Shown here: in pieces, positions 22,860 to 33,627 of the stretch | How positions within the stretch are numbered: position 1 is the first letter of the stretch | Layout: each line of letters opens with the position of its first letter | Program-made: the position numbers and the translations under genes | DNA from: Topomyia yanbarensis | Lineage: Eukaryota; Arthropoda; Insecta; Diptera; Culicidae | NCBI RefSeq assembly: GCF_030247195.1 | Contig: NW_026683305.1 | Coordinates: 206,501-270,500 of the forward strand | Direction: 5' to 3' | DNA: 64,000 bases | The notes under the pieces: generated by a model | Told to the model about the DNA's origin: nothing | Databases searched by the model: none | The model's input: only the letters and a program-made list of their open reading frames with translations

Positions 22860-23365
22860 TCCTTTTTAATTAGTGAAAATTGGTGAGCGAAGAATACAAA
22901 TACAAAATGTTTAATATCTCCGTCGCTCGTGAGCGGATTTTGACAATATGTAGCTTGATAGAAAGGTATTTTTACAAGGTTTCTAATTATGTGCAGTTTG
23001 TTGGACAACGTTGCTTTGTTTGAAAGTTATTTACTAAAAACCTGCAATGTTTTGACAAAATGACCTATATCTCAGAAAGTAAACAACATATCGAAAAACA
23101 AGAATAATAGTGTCAAATGGCAACGTTAGGCCTTTCATTTGAAACTAGTTTCATTAAGATCGGTTAAGCCATTGCTGAGATAATTACATGACATTTTGTA
23201 CATACATACATACACACATACACACACACACACACACACATACAGACATTGTCTCAATTTGTCGAGCTGAGTCGATTGGTATATGAAACTCGGCCCTCCG
23301 GGCCTCGGAAAAAGTTTTCAAAGTTTGAGCGAATCCTATACATTTCTTTTGTAAGAAATGTAAAA
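22860..23365 (+). repeat. Dispersed repeat related to family X (family Y) with an (ACAY)n tract
   Basis: The order CCTTTCATTTGAAACTAGT, GATCGGTTAAGCCATTGCTGAGATA, GACATT, an ACAT/ACAC microsatellite at about 23200-23246, GTCGAGCTGAGTCGATTGGT, CTCGGCCCTCCGGGCCTCGG, and an end at TTCTTTTGTAAGAAATGTAAA parallels the 3' half of family X. The ends differ. The microsatellite is an internal part of the repeat, which matters because R1-type elements use it as a target in this window. Confidence 0.6.
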
Positions 23366-23714
23366 CGTTAAAGTTTATTGTTTTTTTCTATTGTAGCATA
23401 ACACTAAAACTTACTGTAAATTATTGTAAAATTACTGTACTGTCACAGTGAAAATCATGGTTTTGTTACTGTACATTTCTAATCGGAATGTGATCTTGTC
23501 CATGTCGATTATTTTCAATGTTGTGTTATACTGTACCTGAAAATTCAAAAATACTGTTCAGAAGTTCTAAACAGAGGGATTTACTAATTCAGTCGAGGTT
23601 TTTAAACTCTTCACGAGTGTTGTACATTATTAGCAACTCAAATAAGCTTTTTACGAAAGAATAACAGACAAAATATTTTGGCCACCTGTTTGTATGAGAC
23701 CTTCCCATAGTGCA

Positions 23715-24563
23715 CCGGTTTCTTCAATCGAAAACTCTATTACATACTATAATTGAAGTAATGGTGGATGGAATTATATTGCTACGAAACAGCTAAAACT
23801 TAGATCGGTAACACGTTCTACAACTTTGCTGAAGGTTGTTTGGCTCTAGCTGGAACGATTAAAAAGTTAATTTTTTGATCTTGATAAAATTAGAATCACC
23901 CTGACTGTTGTTTTACCAAAAAGAAGGGGCTCACAAACTACGAAAACTTCTCCAAAGACTTAATGAGGCTAAATTGTTTAGTATTAATAAAATTTCAAAA
24001 TTTCTGCTAAATTTGCATTTTGGACCACTGTGCATTGTTCGTTCGTCCTTAAGTTAACTGCAGAATTTTAAAAAAATCGAAATTTTTAATTGGTCTAAAA
24101 TGTACTTTAGAGACTTGAAAATGATATGTCAAAAAGTCGAAGGCGACATTGATTGTTAAGTGTACACATTTCTAATTCTGCCGCAATGTCTCATATGTAT
24201 ACTATATGCGTGCTGAAAACTTTAACCGCGTTTATCTCGAAACCACATTGTTTGAGCTGACCGGAACAACTCGAACAAACAATGATTTTTGATGTTTTGA
24301 AATTTTCACCACATTTTCAAAATTGATTTCCCCCGCGACGTGCGCAGTATTTTATTTTTTTATTGGTTATTTTTTTAATCAACAATCTTGTGTCGATTTT
24401 TATGATATTTTCAGCGTTTTATCACTAAAAAGAGCGCCATTTCGCGAAAAATCAAGATATCGAAAAAATCCTACGCACGTCGCTTGCTCTTGTTATGAGA
24501 AATCGAAAAAACTTTAGTTTTGAGCTCTAGATTACAAATTACGGGAGATAGGTTTCCCGCCGT
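23715..24563 (+). repeat. First copy of an 850-bp tandem duplication (empty site)
   Basis: The 849-bp unit starts CCGGTTTCTTCAATCG and ends GGTTTCCCGCCGT. It repeats immediately at 24566 with about four substitutions and one 9-bp deletion in the second copy. This copy contains the uninterrupted site AATGAGGCTAAATTGTTTAG, into whose twin the I-clade element inserted. It also contains TTTTGGACCACTGTG (24018-24032), the reverse of the Transib-like terminus seen at 4451. No coding capacity is apparent. Confidence 0.85.
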
Positions 24564-24821
24564 TCCCGGTTTCTTCAATCGAAAACTCTATTACATACTA
24601 TAATTTAATTAATGGTGGATGGAATTATATTGTTACGAAACAGCTAAAACTTAGATCGGTAACACGTTCTACAACTTTGCTGAAGGTTGTTTGGCTCTAG
24701 CTGGAATGATTAAAAAGTTAATTTTTTGATCTTGATAAAATTAGAATCACCCTGACTGTTGTTTTACCAAAAAGAAGGGGCTCACAAACTACGAAAACTT
24801 CTCCAAAGACTTAATGAGGCT

Positions 24822-24826
<5 letters not shown>

Positions 24827-24853
<27 letters not shown>

Positions 24854-25286
24854 GGCCCAAATGCTGTAGCTTAACGAGGCCGATAATTCATTTTTTTTAT
24901 ATTACATGTCACATGTTAGTGGGGGAAGGGAAAGCCGTATTTAGGGGCGGCTTGCTCCCCTCTTATGTAAGTAAAGGACAAAGGTAGGAAGTGGGATACA
25001 TATTGTGTAATTGACATCGTCGTTTGCTGATTGATCATTGTGGCGGATATGCACACTTTGTTGTAGTGTTGTAGTTTCCAGCCTGTAATCGCAGGGGCGA
25101 GGGGAGGGTCGATATTTCGGATAATTATTGGCACTCTATATCATCTGCATGTGCGGTATGTCATGATGTTCTGGATAGACGGTTATCAAGAAGAGTGTGC
25201 ACCGAAGACTCGTGAAGCAATGCCATATTGTAGATACAGGGATAGGTTGGTGAGATTCTACTGTGAATGAGAGAGGGTAAAATGTA
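24827..25286 (-). other. I-clade 3' UTR and poly(A) tail
   Basis: The poly-T run ending near 24852 on the plus strand is the poly(A) tail and directly follows the target duplication. The rest is non-coding. The open frame 24916-25134 inside it is not conserved with anything I recognise. Confidence 0.8.
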
Positions 25287-26615
25287 TTAAACTTGGACAT
25301 CAATGGTTTTCAAAAAGATATAGATAAGAAAAATATAGGGGTGGTCACGGCTTGCCAGGACGTCCCGGACTGGCACATAGGGTGATCTACCTCGGGCCCG
25401 AAGGGAATCTATTAGTTGGGACCTGGCAACACAGTACTCTGCGCACAGCCAAACAACATGCTCGATGTCGTGATAGCCGTTCTCACAAACACAATGATTA
25501 TTTTCAGCAAGCCCTATACGACGGAGATGCGCGTCAAACGAGTAATGGTTGGACATGATCCTTGACATCGTACGAATAAAGTCCCGGTTCACGTCCAACC
25601 CCTTAAACCAAGCATTCGTTGATACCTTCGGGATAATGGAATGTAGCCACCGTCCCAGATGCCCATTGCTCCATGAGGTTTGCCAACTATCGAGCGTCCT
25701 CTGACGAGAGATACTGAAAAATTCGTTGAAGCAAATTGGTCTTTCGTAAGTGTCGCCTTCTAATGCGCCCACCTTGGCTAAAGAGTCCGCCTTCTCATTG
25801 CCCGCAATAGAACAATGTGACGGGACCCAAACCAAGGTAATCTGGTAAGATTTTTCAGATAAAGCACTCAGATATTCCCGTATTTTCCCCAGGAAATACG
25901 GTGAGTGCTTTCCAGGCTTCGCCGCACGGATGGCCTCAATGGAGCTGAGACTATCCGAAACGATGAAGTAATGGTCTGAGGGCAGGGTGTCAATGATCCC
26001 GAGAGTATACTGAATGGCAGCTAATTCTGCGACGTAAATTGAAGCAGGATCATTGAGTTTGAATGAGGCAGCAAGATTTTCGTTGAAGATACCGAAGCCT
26101 GTGGACCCGTCGAGAATTGATCCGTCAGTGTAGAACATTTTGGCGCAGTCGACTTGATGGTATTTGTTATAGAAAATATTTGGGACCACTTGTGGGCGAA
26201 TATGATCCGGAATTCCACAAATCTCTTCCTTCATGGATGTATCGAAAAATACAGTTGGATCAGAAGTATCTAAGAGATGAGCACGGTTGACGTTATATGT
26301 AGATGAATTGATGTTCTGTGCCATGTAATCGAAGTACAAGGACATGAATCGGGTCTGAGAATTAAGCTCGACAAGCCTTTCGCAATTTGCAATCACCAAT
26401 GGGTTCAGAATATCGCATCGAATGAGCAATCGATATGAGAGGTCCCAGAATCGATTTTTCAGCGGAAGAACGCCCGCCAGCACTTCGAGACTCATCGTAT
26501 GGGTCGAGTGCATGCAACCCAAGGCAATACGCAAGCAACGATACTGGATTCGCTCCAGTTTGATGAAGTGTATGTTCGCAGCGGAGCGAAAGCAGAAACA
26601 TCCGTACTCCAACAC
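25287..26615 (-). pseudogene. I-clade ORF2, C-terminal part with RNase H, detached by frameshift
   Basis: The 442-residue frame continues the RT thumb (LEYGCFCFRSAANIHF, LERIQYRCLRIALG). It then contains a complete RNase H fold: D164 (FYTDGS), E197 (VAELAAI), D221 (VSDSLSS), H267 (WVPSHCSIAGNEKAD) and D277. A Cys/His cluster near the end (CVCENGYHDIEHVVWLC) is usual for I-type elements. The frame has no start of its own in the family; its apparent Met is internal. The upstream sequence is in the frame of 28947-26362, and the break near 26620 is the only visible lesion in ORF2. RNase H removes the RNA strand during cDNA synthesis. Confidence 0.9.
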
Positions 26616-28947
26616 TGATTAGGTCTCCTGGATGGGCACCCCACCATGTTCCAGTTATTGTACGGAAAAAGTTGATCCTTTGTTGGCACTTCTGTTTCAG
26701 ATACCTAATGTGACATCCCCAGGTACCTTTAGAGTCGAACCATACCCCGAGATATTTGAATGTTGAAGCCTGAGCAATAGTTTGATCCATTAATTGAAGC
26801 TGTAGTTGCGCTGGTTCACGCTTTCTAGAAAATACGACTAGCTCAGTTTTCTCCGTGGAGAACTCGATACCCAGTTGGAGAGCCCATGCAGACAAATTGT
26901 CCAAGGTATCTTGCAGTGGTCCTTGCAAGTCGACGGCTTTAGGACCTGTAATAGAGACCACACCGTCATCTGCAAGCTGCCTTAGCGTGCAGGAATTGAC
27001 AAGACATTCGTCAATGTCATTCACGTAAAAATTGTAGAGGAGAGGGCTTAGACATGAGCCCTGGGGAAGGCCCATGTAGCTAAATCGTGATGTCGATAAA
27101 TCGCCATGCGAGAAATGCATTTGTTTTTCAGACAACAGGTTTAGCAAAAAGTTATTTAAAATTGGCGAAAGACCATGCTGGTGCAACTTCTCATAAAGAA
27201 TGTTGATCGAAACTGAATCGAAAGCCCCCTTAATATCCAAGAATACTGATGCCATCTGCTCTTTGTTAGCATATGCCATTTGAATTTCTGTTGAGAGCAA
27301 CGCAAGGCAATCGTTCGTCCCTTTGCCTTTGCGGAAGCCAAATTGTGTATCTGACAGTAAGCCATTTGTTTCGACCCAATTGTCGAGCCGAAACAGGATC
27401 ATTTTCTCGAACAACTTCCGGATACAGGACAGCATTGCGATCGGACGATACGAATTGTGGTCGGAGGCTGGTTTTCCTGGTTTTTGGATGGCGATGACCC
27501 TCACCTGTCTCCAGTCATGTGGGACAATGTTACCCTCAAGAAACCTATTAAATAAATTCAACAAGCGTCTTTTGGCAGAGTCTGGCAGATTCTTCAATAA
27601 GTTGAATTTAATTCTATCTGGCCCCGGGGCTTTATTGTTACATGATAAGAGAGCAAGTGAGAACTCCACCATCGTAAACGGTGTTTCGTTCGCGGTATTG
27701 TAAGGCGACGCGGCGCGGTAGATTTTCTGTGCCGGGGCGGAATCCGGACAAACCTTCTTGGCGAAATCGAATATCCAACGGTTTGAATATTCCACGCTCT
27801 CGTTAGTACTGTTTCGGTTTCGCATACGTCGGGCCGTGCCCCAAAGAGTGCTCATCGATGTTTCTCTTGTTAACCCGTCGACAAACCGGCGCCAGTAACT
27901 GCGTTTCTTAGCTTTCATTAAATTTTTCATTCGCTTTTCTAATATCGCGTACACTCGATAACTAGCAACTAACCCGTCGTTCCGGAAAGTTTTATACGCG
28001 GCAGCTTTCTCCGCGTACACGTCTGAGCACTCTTTGTCCCACCACGGGTTGGGAGAACGTTTTTGGGTGTTCACGTCGGGTACTCGTTTCGTCTGAGTTT
28101 GAATCGCGCTATCGAGAATCGAGTTGGACAAAAACTTATATTCTTCCTCCGGGGGAAGTATCTGTGTTGAATCGATAGTTTTGGATATCTCAGCAGCGTA
28201 GCTCTTCCAATCAATGTTTCGTGTGAGGTCATAGGGAACATTGATTGGTGTCGATGGTCTTGAACCAGTGGTGATTGCAATTACAATTGGTAAGTGGTCA
28301 CTACCGTGGGGATCAGATATTACCTTCCACTTGCAATCTAACCGTAGTGATGTCGAGCATAAAGATATGTCCAGTGCACTTGCTTGCGCAGGTGGTCTAG
28401 GAATTCGTGTCATTTCCCCTGTGTTCAGAATTGTCATATTGAAGTTGTCACAAAGGTCTTGAATTGTCGAAGATCGATTATCGTCGTATAGACAGCCCCA
28501 CCCCGTACCGTGAGAGTTAAAGTCTCCAAGAAGCAGGCGGGGCGAGGGAAGGTGTTCAATCACGTTGGAGAATCTTCGATATCCCATCATGGCCCTAGGA
28601 GGAATGTAAATAGAAGCAATGCAAAGATCTTTGCCTTTGATTGTTGTTTGACAAGCGACAACTTCAATGCCTGGCGTCGAAGGGAGGTTGATTCGATTGA
28701 AGGAGTAGCACTTTTTGATCCCTAAAAGTACCCCCCCATATGAGTCTTCTCGATCCAAGCGGATAATGTTAAAATCGTGGAAGTTGAGGTTTATATTAGA
28801 AGTTAGCCATGTTTCACATAGGGAAAATGCATCACAATGATTGTAATTTAGCAAGTGTTTTAATGAATCAATTTTGGGGATAATACTTCTGCAGTTCCAC
28901 TGTAAAACAGTGATCAGATCCCTGATTCCGTCTAATAAGTTAGCCAT
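26362..28947 (-). CDS. I-clade ORF2, endonuclease and reverse transcriptase part
   Basis: Residues 1-235 form an apurinic-type endonuclease with N18 (LQWNCRS), E45 (LCETWL), Y114 (IYIPP), D142/N144 (GDFNSH) and S216-D217-H218 (SDHLPI), all catalytic positions present. RT spans about 430-760: motif A with D571 (FLDIKGAFD), motif B GLPQGSCLSPLLYNF at 626-640, and motif C LADD at 658-661, where Leu replaces the usual Tyr or Phe. The frame shifts near 26620. There GDLI runs into SVGVRM instead of the V-LEYGCFCF read by the overlapping frame 26615-25287, consistent with a short deletion. The last ~85 residues are therefore out-of-frame. The protein would nick DNA and copy element RNA but lack RNase H. 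Confidence 0.9.
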   Translation of the reverse strand: MANLLDGIRDLITVLQWNCRSIIPKIDSLKHLLNYNHCDAFSLCETWLTSNINLNFHDFNIIRLDREDSYGGVLLGIKKCYSFNRINLPSTPGIEVVACQTTIKGKDLCIASIYIPPRAMMGYRRFSNVIEHLPSPRLLLGDFNSHGTGWGCLYDDNRSSTIQDLCDNFNMTILNTGEMTRIPRPPAQASALDISLCSTSLRLDCKWKVISDPHGSDHLPIVIAITTGSRPSTPINVPYDLTRNIDWKSYAAEISKTIDSTQILPPEEEYKFLSNSILDSAIQTQTKRVPDVNTQKRSPNPWWDKECSDVYAEKAAAYKTFRNDGLVASYRVYAILEKRMKNLMKAKKRSYWRRFVDGLTRETSMSTLWGTARRMRNRNSTNESVEYSNRWIFDFAKKVCPDSAPAQKIYRAASPYNTANETPFTMVEFSLALLSCNNKAPGPDRIKFNLLKNLPDSAKRRLLNLFNRFLEGNIVPHDWRQVRVIAIQKPGKPASDHNSYRPIAMLSCIRKLFEKMILFRLDNWVETNGLLSDTQFGFRKGKGTNDCLALLSTEIQMAYANKEQMASVFLDIKGAFDSVSINILYEKLHQHGLSPILNNFLLNLLSEKQMHFSHGDLSTSRFSYMGLPQGSCLSPLLYNFYVNDIDECLVNSCTLRQLADDGVVSITGPKAVDLQGPLQDTLDNLSAWALQLGIEFSTEKTELVVFSRKREPAQLQLQLMDQTIAQASTFKYLGVWFDSKGTWGCHIRYLKQKCQQRINFFRTITGTWWGAHPGDLISVGVRMFLLSLRCEHTLHQTGANPVSLLAYCLGLHALDPYDESRSAGGRSSAEKSILGPLISIAHSMRYSEPIGDCKLRKACRA

Positions 28948-30325
28948 CGAAGGATACGATCGCTGTAAGGAGGGGCCATTGTTCAGTCAACTGTTTTAAA
29001 AATGTTCTTACTGTTGGTAGAATAGCAACCAGCAAGCTTTTCATAGGATCGGTAATGTTGAAAGCTGTGAATATCCAGTCCACAATGTCAGAAAATTTAA
29101 GGAATCCCGTTTTAGGTTGAGTTTCTGACTGTAAAATTGGAGCACTTGGGATTTTTGGTGCCCCGGGGAGTGCTGGGAACTCCTGGTTGTATCTCAATTT
29201 CCCAAAACCAGGAGGTATTATCTTCGGATTTGTACCAGCCCTTCCAGTTGATGAATTATTTTTATTTTGTACCCTTGTTTGGGACAACCTAGGACCCTTA
29301 CGAGGAAGTTCAGGTGAGTTTTGATTAGGTCTTTTCCTAGAGTTTCCAAGCGGAGCCAAAGAATGCCCCTCGCAAGGGTCGTTAGAGGCGTTATCGTCAG
29401 TTGGCAAGAGAGCGAATGGGTTTTCGGAGATAAGTGGAACAGCTCTTTTAAGCATTTCTGCGTAAGAGCGTCTGGAGCGATCTTTGGCGGATCGCTTCAG
29501 TTTATCCGCGCGAAGTTTGTACGTTGGGCATGTCAAAAGTGCATGCGGATTCTCCCCACAGTAAACACACTTCTCAGCAGGGCTACTGCAAGTATCATCC
29601 GCATGGCGTTCCCCACATTTACCGCACCGTTGCTTGTTGCTACAGTAGGTGGCCGTGTGACCTAGCTGCTTGCAATTGGAACAATTCATGACCCGCGGTA
29701 CAAACAGGCGTACAGGTAGACGAGCTCCTCCCACTTCAACGTAGCTCGGAAGTGCAGATCCGGCGAAGGTTACGCGAAACGAGTCTGATGGATAGTAATT
29801 ACCATCTTCGATGGACTTTGAGTGCAATTGCTTGCACTCCAAAATCTTAACCGATTGAAGGTTAGGGTCCTTAAAGCGGCCAGCCCCATCATTCATCAGA
29901 TCATCGACAGTTAGACCCGCATCACTTACCACACCGTCGATCTCCACATCACGAGAAGGGATGTAGACGCGATACTCCAGCGTAAAGAGGCTATTTCTAA
30001 CGATATCATTGGCCTGTTTCAAGTCAGTAACGACTACGCGCAGTTTGTCTGACTGAACCTTTTTAATCTCGGTTACGGCCGAGTAACGTTTTGTCAGCTC
30101 CCGTGCAACAGTTATGCTGTTTAACGGTTTATTTTTGGGCCGAAAGTATACCACCCAAGGACCAGCGGATCCATCCTGGTAAACCTTGACTCGGGGGGGC
30201 TGTGAGACATTGGGGGAAAGTGGGGGAAGTGGATCGACCATAACATTATCTGTCTCAGTATCAGATATACGTTCTTCTTCTTCATAATATTCCTCTTCGG
30301 AGGGTGATCCTTCTGTTTGTTCCAT
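28940..30325 (-). CDS. I-clade ORF1, gag-like nucleic-acid-binding protein
   Basis: The 461-residue frame starts with an acidic segment (residues 1-35). An RRM-like region follows, about 45-210 (WVVYFRPKNKPLNSITVAREL, DKLRVVVTDL, SFRVTFAGSALPSYV, VRLFVPRV). Three CCHC zinc knuckles then lie at about 215-266: CSNCKQLGHTATYC, CGKCGERHADDTC and CVYCGENPHALLTC. The C-terminus is Ser/Pro-rich with a hydrophobic tail. Such proteins coat the element RNA and form the ribonucleoprotein for target-primed reverse transcription. The frame is intact. Its TAA stop overlaps the ORF2 ATG by eight bases in another frame, a coupling expected for translation of ORF2. Identification rests on the knuckles, position and the ORF2 next door. 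Confidence 0.9.
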   Translation of the reverse strand: MEQTEGSPSEEEYYEEEERISDTETDNVMVDPLPPLSPNVSQPPRVKVYQDGSAGPWVVYFRPKNKPLNSITVARELTKRYSAVTEIKKVQSDKLRVVVTDLKQANDIVRNSLFTLEYRVYIPSRDVEIDGVVSDAGLTVDDLMNDGAGRFKDPNLQSVKILECKQLHSKSIEDGNYYPSDSFRVTFAGSALPSYVEVGGARLPVRLFVPRVMNCSNCKQLGHTATYCSNKQRCGKCGERHADDTCSSPAEKCVYCGENPHALLTCPTYKLRADKLKRSAKDRSRRSYAEMLKRAVPLISENPFALLPTDDNASNDPCEGHSLAPLGNSRKRPNQNSPELPRKGPRLSQTRVQNKNNSSTGRAGTNPKIIPPGFGKLRYNQEFPALPGAPKIPSAPILQSETQPKTGFLKFSDIVDWIFTAFNITDPMKSLLVAILPTVRTFLKQLTEQWPLLTAIVSFDG

Positions 30326-30756
30326 TTTGTTGCGGGAGCAACACGCTCGACCGCACTGTTTAACTTAAATCAAAATAAAAAATCAAAAGCAATAAAAAGA
30401 AAAAAATCGATAAGAAAAGTAAAAAACGAAACACTTCACCAGTTGGTTCCTGACGAGCTGGTAGGTGAATTGATCCTTCGTTTGTTTTATTCGTCACCCG
30501 CGTGACCTTCACACATTAGAGCTGATATAGCTCGTCTAAACAAAGCCGTCTTTCAGGCAAGAAAAATGTTTAGTAACGCACTTCACTGCACTACTTTAAC
30601 TGATATCGCAGGTAACAATTATCACTCGCGGGACTGTTTATTAGTAATGCTTTACTGCAGCCTCTGCCACAGCAAGCACCTTCGTACCACCGAAAAAACT
30701 AAACCACACCGGAGAGAACAAAAAGCACTTGTTTCCCGGTACAAAGTTGGGTTACG
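30326..30756 (-). promoter_or_regulatory. I-clade 5' UTR, probably with internal promoter
   Basis: About 430 bp separate the 5' target duplication from the ORF1 ATG. Elements of this group need an internal promoter at the extreme 5' end because they integrate without upstream sequence. I infer its presence from position and cannot point to specific promoter elements. Confidence 0.5.
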
Positions 30757-31349
30757 AATGAGGCTAAATTGTTTAGTATTAATAAAATTTCAAAATTTCT
30801 GCTAAATTTGCATTTTGGACCACTGTGCATTGTTCGTTCGTCCTTAAGTTAACTGCAGAATTTTAAAAAAATCGAAATTTTTAATTGGTCTAAAATGTAC
30901 TTTAGAGACTTGAAAATGATATGTCAAAAAGTCGAAGGCGACATTGATTGTTAAGTGTACACATTTCTAATTCTGCCGCAATGTCTCATATGTATACTAT
31001 ATGCGTGCTGAAAACTTTAACCGCGTTTATCTCGAAACCACATTGTTTGAGCTGACCGGAACAACTCGAACAAACAATGATTTTTGATGTTTTGAAATTT
31101 TCACCACATTTTCAAAATTGATTTCCCCCGCGACGTGCGCAGTATTTTATTTTTTTATTGGTTATTTTTTTAATCAACAATCTTGTGTCGATTTTTATGA
31201 TATTTTCAGCGTTTTATCACTAAAAAGAGCGCCATTTCGCGAAAAATCAAAAAATCCTACGCACGTCGCTTGCTCTTGTTATGAGAAATCGAAAAAACTT
31301 TAGTTTTGAGCTCTAGATTACAAATTACGGGAGATAGGTTTCCCGCCGT

Positions 31350-32228
31350 GGTCCCTTTCCAAAAAGAGGCGTTTACGGGAAAAGGCTGCACGGCCGCCAT
31401 CTATACTATATAAATCCCATTTTACAAGATCTCGATTCACCTCTTTATTGCGCCCAGAAAAATTCCTGATTAATGCCTAATTCTTTGTGTTCTACAGTGA
31501 TACCTTAAAAACTAACCTAACATTTCGTCAACAGAGCGGAAGAAAAAATTAGAGACTCAATTTTGAAACCATAGTAATCGCTCAAATTAAAAATGAACGA
31601 TTTATTTCAATAAATTACACTACTTTACAAATAAAAATAAAGAACTTCAACATTCGAACACCATTTCTGATATAAAATTGTGTGCTGAATCGGAAAATGA
31701 AGTCCAAAAAATTTACAGTAGAACAGTTTTCGAGTAAAAAATGAATTTCGCCTTTAAAATTAAAAGTACGTTCAGTAAAATCCAAATATCGTTGGTTTTG
31801 TGCATCGATATGAAATATCATCATGTTGAATTAGAGGTAATTGAACACACTTTCAGTCTTTGCAACATTTTGTTTCAGTGCGACGTTATTTACGAGTTTA
31901 TTAAACTTTTTCAAAAAAATTTCTCATTTTTTGAAGACAAATGAGCGTTTGGTCAAGATTTTGGGCAAGCTAAGGCAATCCAAAAAAATATATTTTTATT
32001 GGAAATTAAACTTGCTAATAACCAATGAAAATAAGCCCTGATTAGTTTAAATCGGATGGAAATTTTGAAAGTTATTCAATTTTTTGTACAATTGGATTTT
32101 TGAGATTTTCTGGGTCAACTTATTGAACCGTACTATGCTATATTTCACCCTAAGGAGAAAAAAATTCTCATCAGGGCGAAATTTTTTGGTAAAACCAGTC
32201 TTTATACATGAAGGGCATAAATCCTAAC
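31350..32228. other. Gap, AT-rich, nothing recognised
   Basis: There are no repeat ends, coding motifs or tandem structure. Open frames such as 31741-31944 are short, AT-driven and unsupported. Confidence 0.4.
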
Positions 32229-32499
32229 TTTTTAGTCATGGGTACGATTCCAATAAAAAGTTAGTGTCTACTTCGCATAGGCCTGCTAAGCCAAGACAAT
32301 TTCCGGCTTTACTGTGTCTTATCGGCATAAACAGAACTTCTGCTTGGACGGGACATCACGTTTGACCAGTTGTTCGATTAAAACACAATGTGTGTTTTAG
32401 TTTTAGGAATTTAGCGTCAAACCGGCGCTAATCTATGCCGATAAAAAGTTTGTGTCGGTTTCTGATGAGACGAAGTCGAAACGCACCCATGACTAAAAA
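32229..32499. mobile_element. MITE with TTTTTAGTCATGGGT inverted ends
   Basis: TTTTTAGTCATGGGTACG at the left matches the reverse complement of CGCACCCATGACTAAAAA at the right, giving a 271-bp element. Internally CTGTGTCTTATCGGCATA and TATGCCGATAAAAAG form a second imperfect inverted pair. The target duplication could not be defined, so the superfamily is open. Confidence 0.6.
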
Positions 32500-32849
32500 T
32501 TATTGAACCGTCTCGCCACGCGATCCCATTTTTTTCTTGGGTTTGTTTCGCATTATATGAGGTATTCTCTATTTGAACTCTGTTAAACAAATAAAATAAA
32601 GAACTTTGAGCGAATTTAATTCGGAATAATATTTAGCCAAATCATTCTCGACTTCTGATAACAGTAATTTCAGGTTCAATGGAGTGTATTACATAAAAGA
32701 ACACCCTTATGCTACAAAATTCATATTATTATCCCATTCGAGAAAAACTTATAAATTCAAGTTTAAAGCAACAAAAACAAATAAAAAATGTACCTACTTC
32801 TTCAGACACACTTCAGAAAGTCAAGTCCGCTTCAAAATAGAAAAACAAG

Positions 32850-33266
<417 letters not shown>

Positions 33267-33274
33267 CCACACAC

Positions 33275-33520
33275 TGGAGTATTCCGGAAATCTGGTTGCC
33301 CGGCAAATAGGACACTTTTCAACCGATTATAAAAACCTGTCTTGCAAGGTGTCAAACTTCATAATTTTGCGCAACCAGTGAACTGGAGAACATTTTAGGG
33401 TTTTTGGTCAAACTGGATACACCCCGGAATATTCCGGAAATCTGGTCCCTCCGGCGAAGAGGACAAGTTTCGACCAGTTTTAAAACCTGTCATGAAATAT
33501 GTCATACTACAAGATTTGTT
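33275..33520 (+). repeat. Two diverged ~145-bp tandem units with TATTCCGGAAATCTGG
   Basis: GAGTATTCCGGAAATCTGGT at 33279 and GAATATTCCGGAAATCTGGT at 33426 open two units. Both continue with CGGC.A..AGGACA..TTTC.ACC and end with AACCTGTC. The first unit abuts the (TA)n tract. Confidence 0.6.
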
Positions 33521-33627
33521 TGCATTACATTTCTAATTTAGTATATTGGGTGTTCAGCCACAAGTGATGACTTTTCATCCCTATAGTATACATGATTCGG
33601 TTAATTAATATTAAGATGCTTTCACAG

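Larger units (their letters stand above)
24827..30756 (-). mobile_element. Nearly full-length I-clade non-LTR retrotransposon
   Basis: The element is 5.93 kb on the minus strand: a 5' UTR of about 430 bp (30756-30326), ORF1 (30325-28940), ORF2 with endonuclease and RT (28947-26362), an RNase H-bearing continuation (26615-25287), a 3' UTR of about 430 bp and a poly(A) tail (poly-T at about 24825-24852 on the plus strand). A 14-bp target duplication AATGAGGCTAAATT flanks it at 24813-24826 and 30757-30770. A two-ORF layout with three CCHC knuckles in ORF1 and RNase H after RT places it in the I/Loa group; I chose I by the ORF1 layout. The full 5' end and clean duplication mark a young insertion. 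One frameshift near 26620 would prevent production of a complete ORF2 protein. Confidence 0.9.
24566..31349 (+). repeat. Second copy of the tandem duplication, split by the I-clade element
   Basis: The parts 24566-24826 and 30771-31349 together give 840 bp, exactly the first copy minus a 9-bp deletion (near 31247). The insertion and target duplication between them therefore account for every other base. A Transib-like terminus copy is at 30813-30827. Confidence 0.85.

Noticed and set aside
22860..23365. Possible endogenous viral element in the AT-rich repeat regions
   Set aside because: No polymerase, nucleocapsid or glycoprotein-like frame was recognised anywhere in the window; all RT and gag matches belong to retrotransposons.
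24323..24517. Nearly identical 61-64 residue frames at 24323 and 31118
   Set aside because: They are the same chance frame in the two copies of the tandem duplication. A 9-bp deletion shortens one, and no domain is seen.
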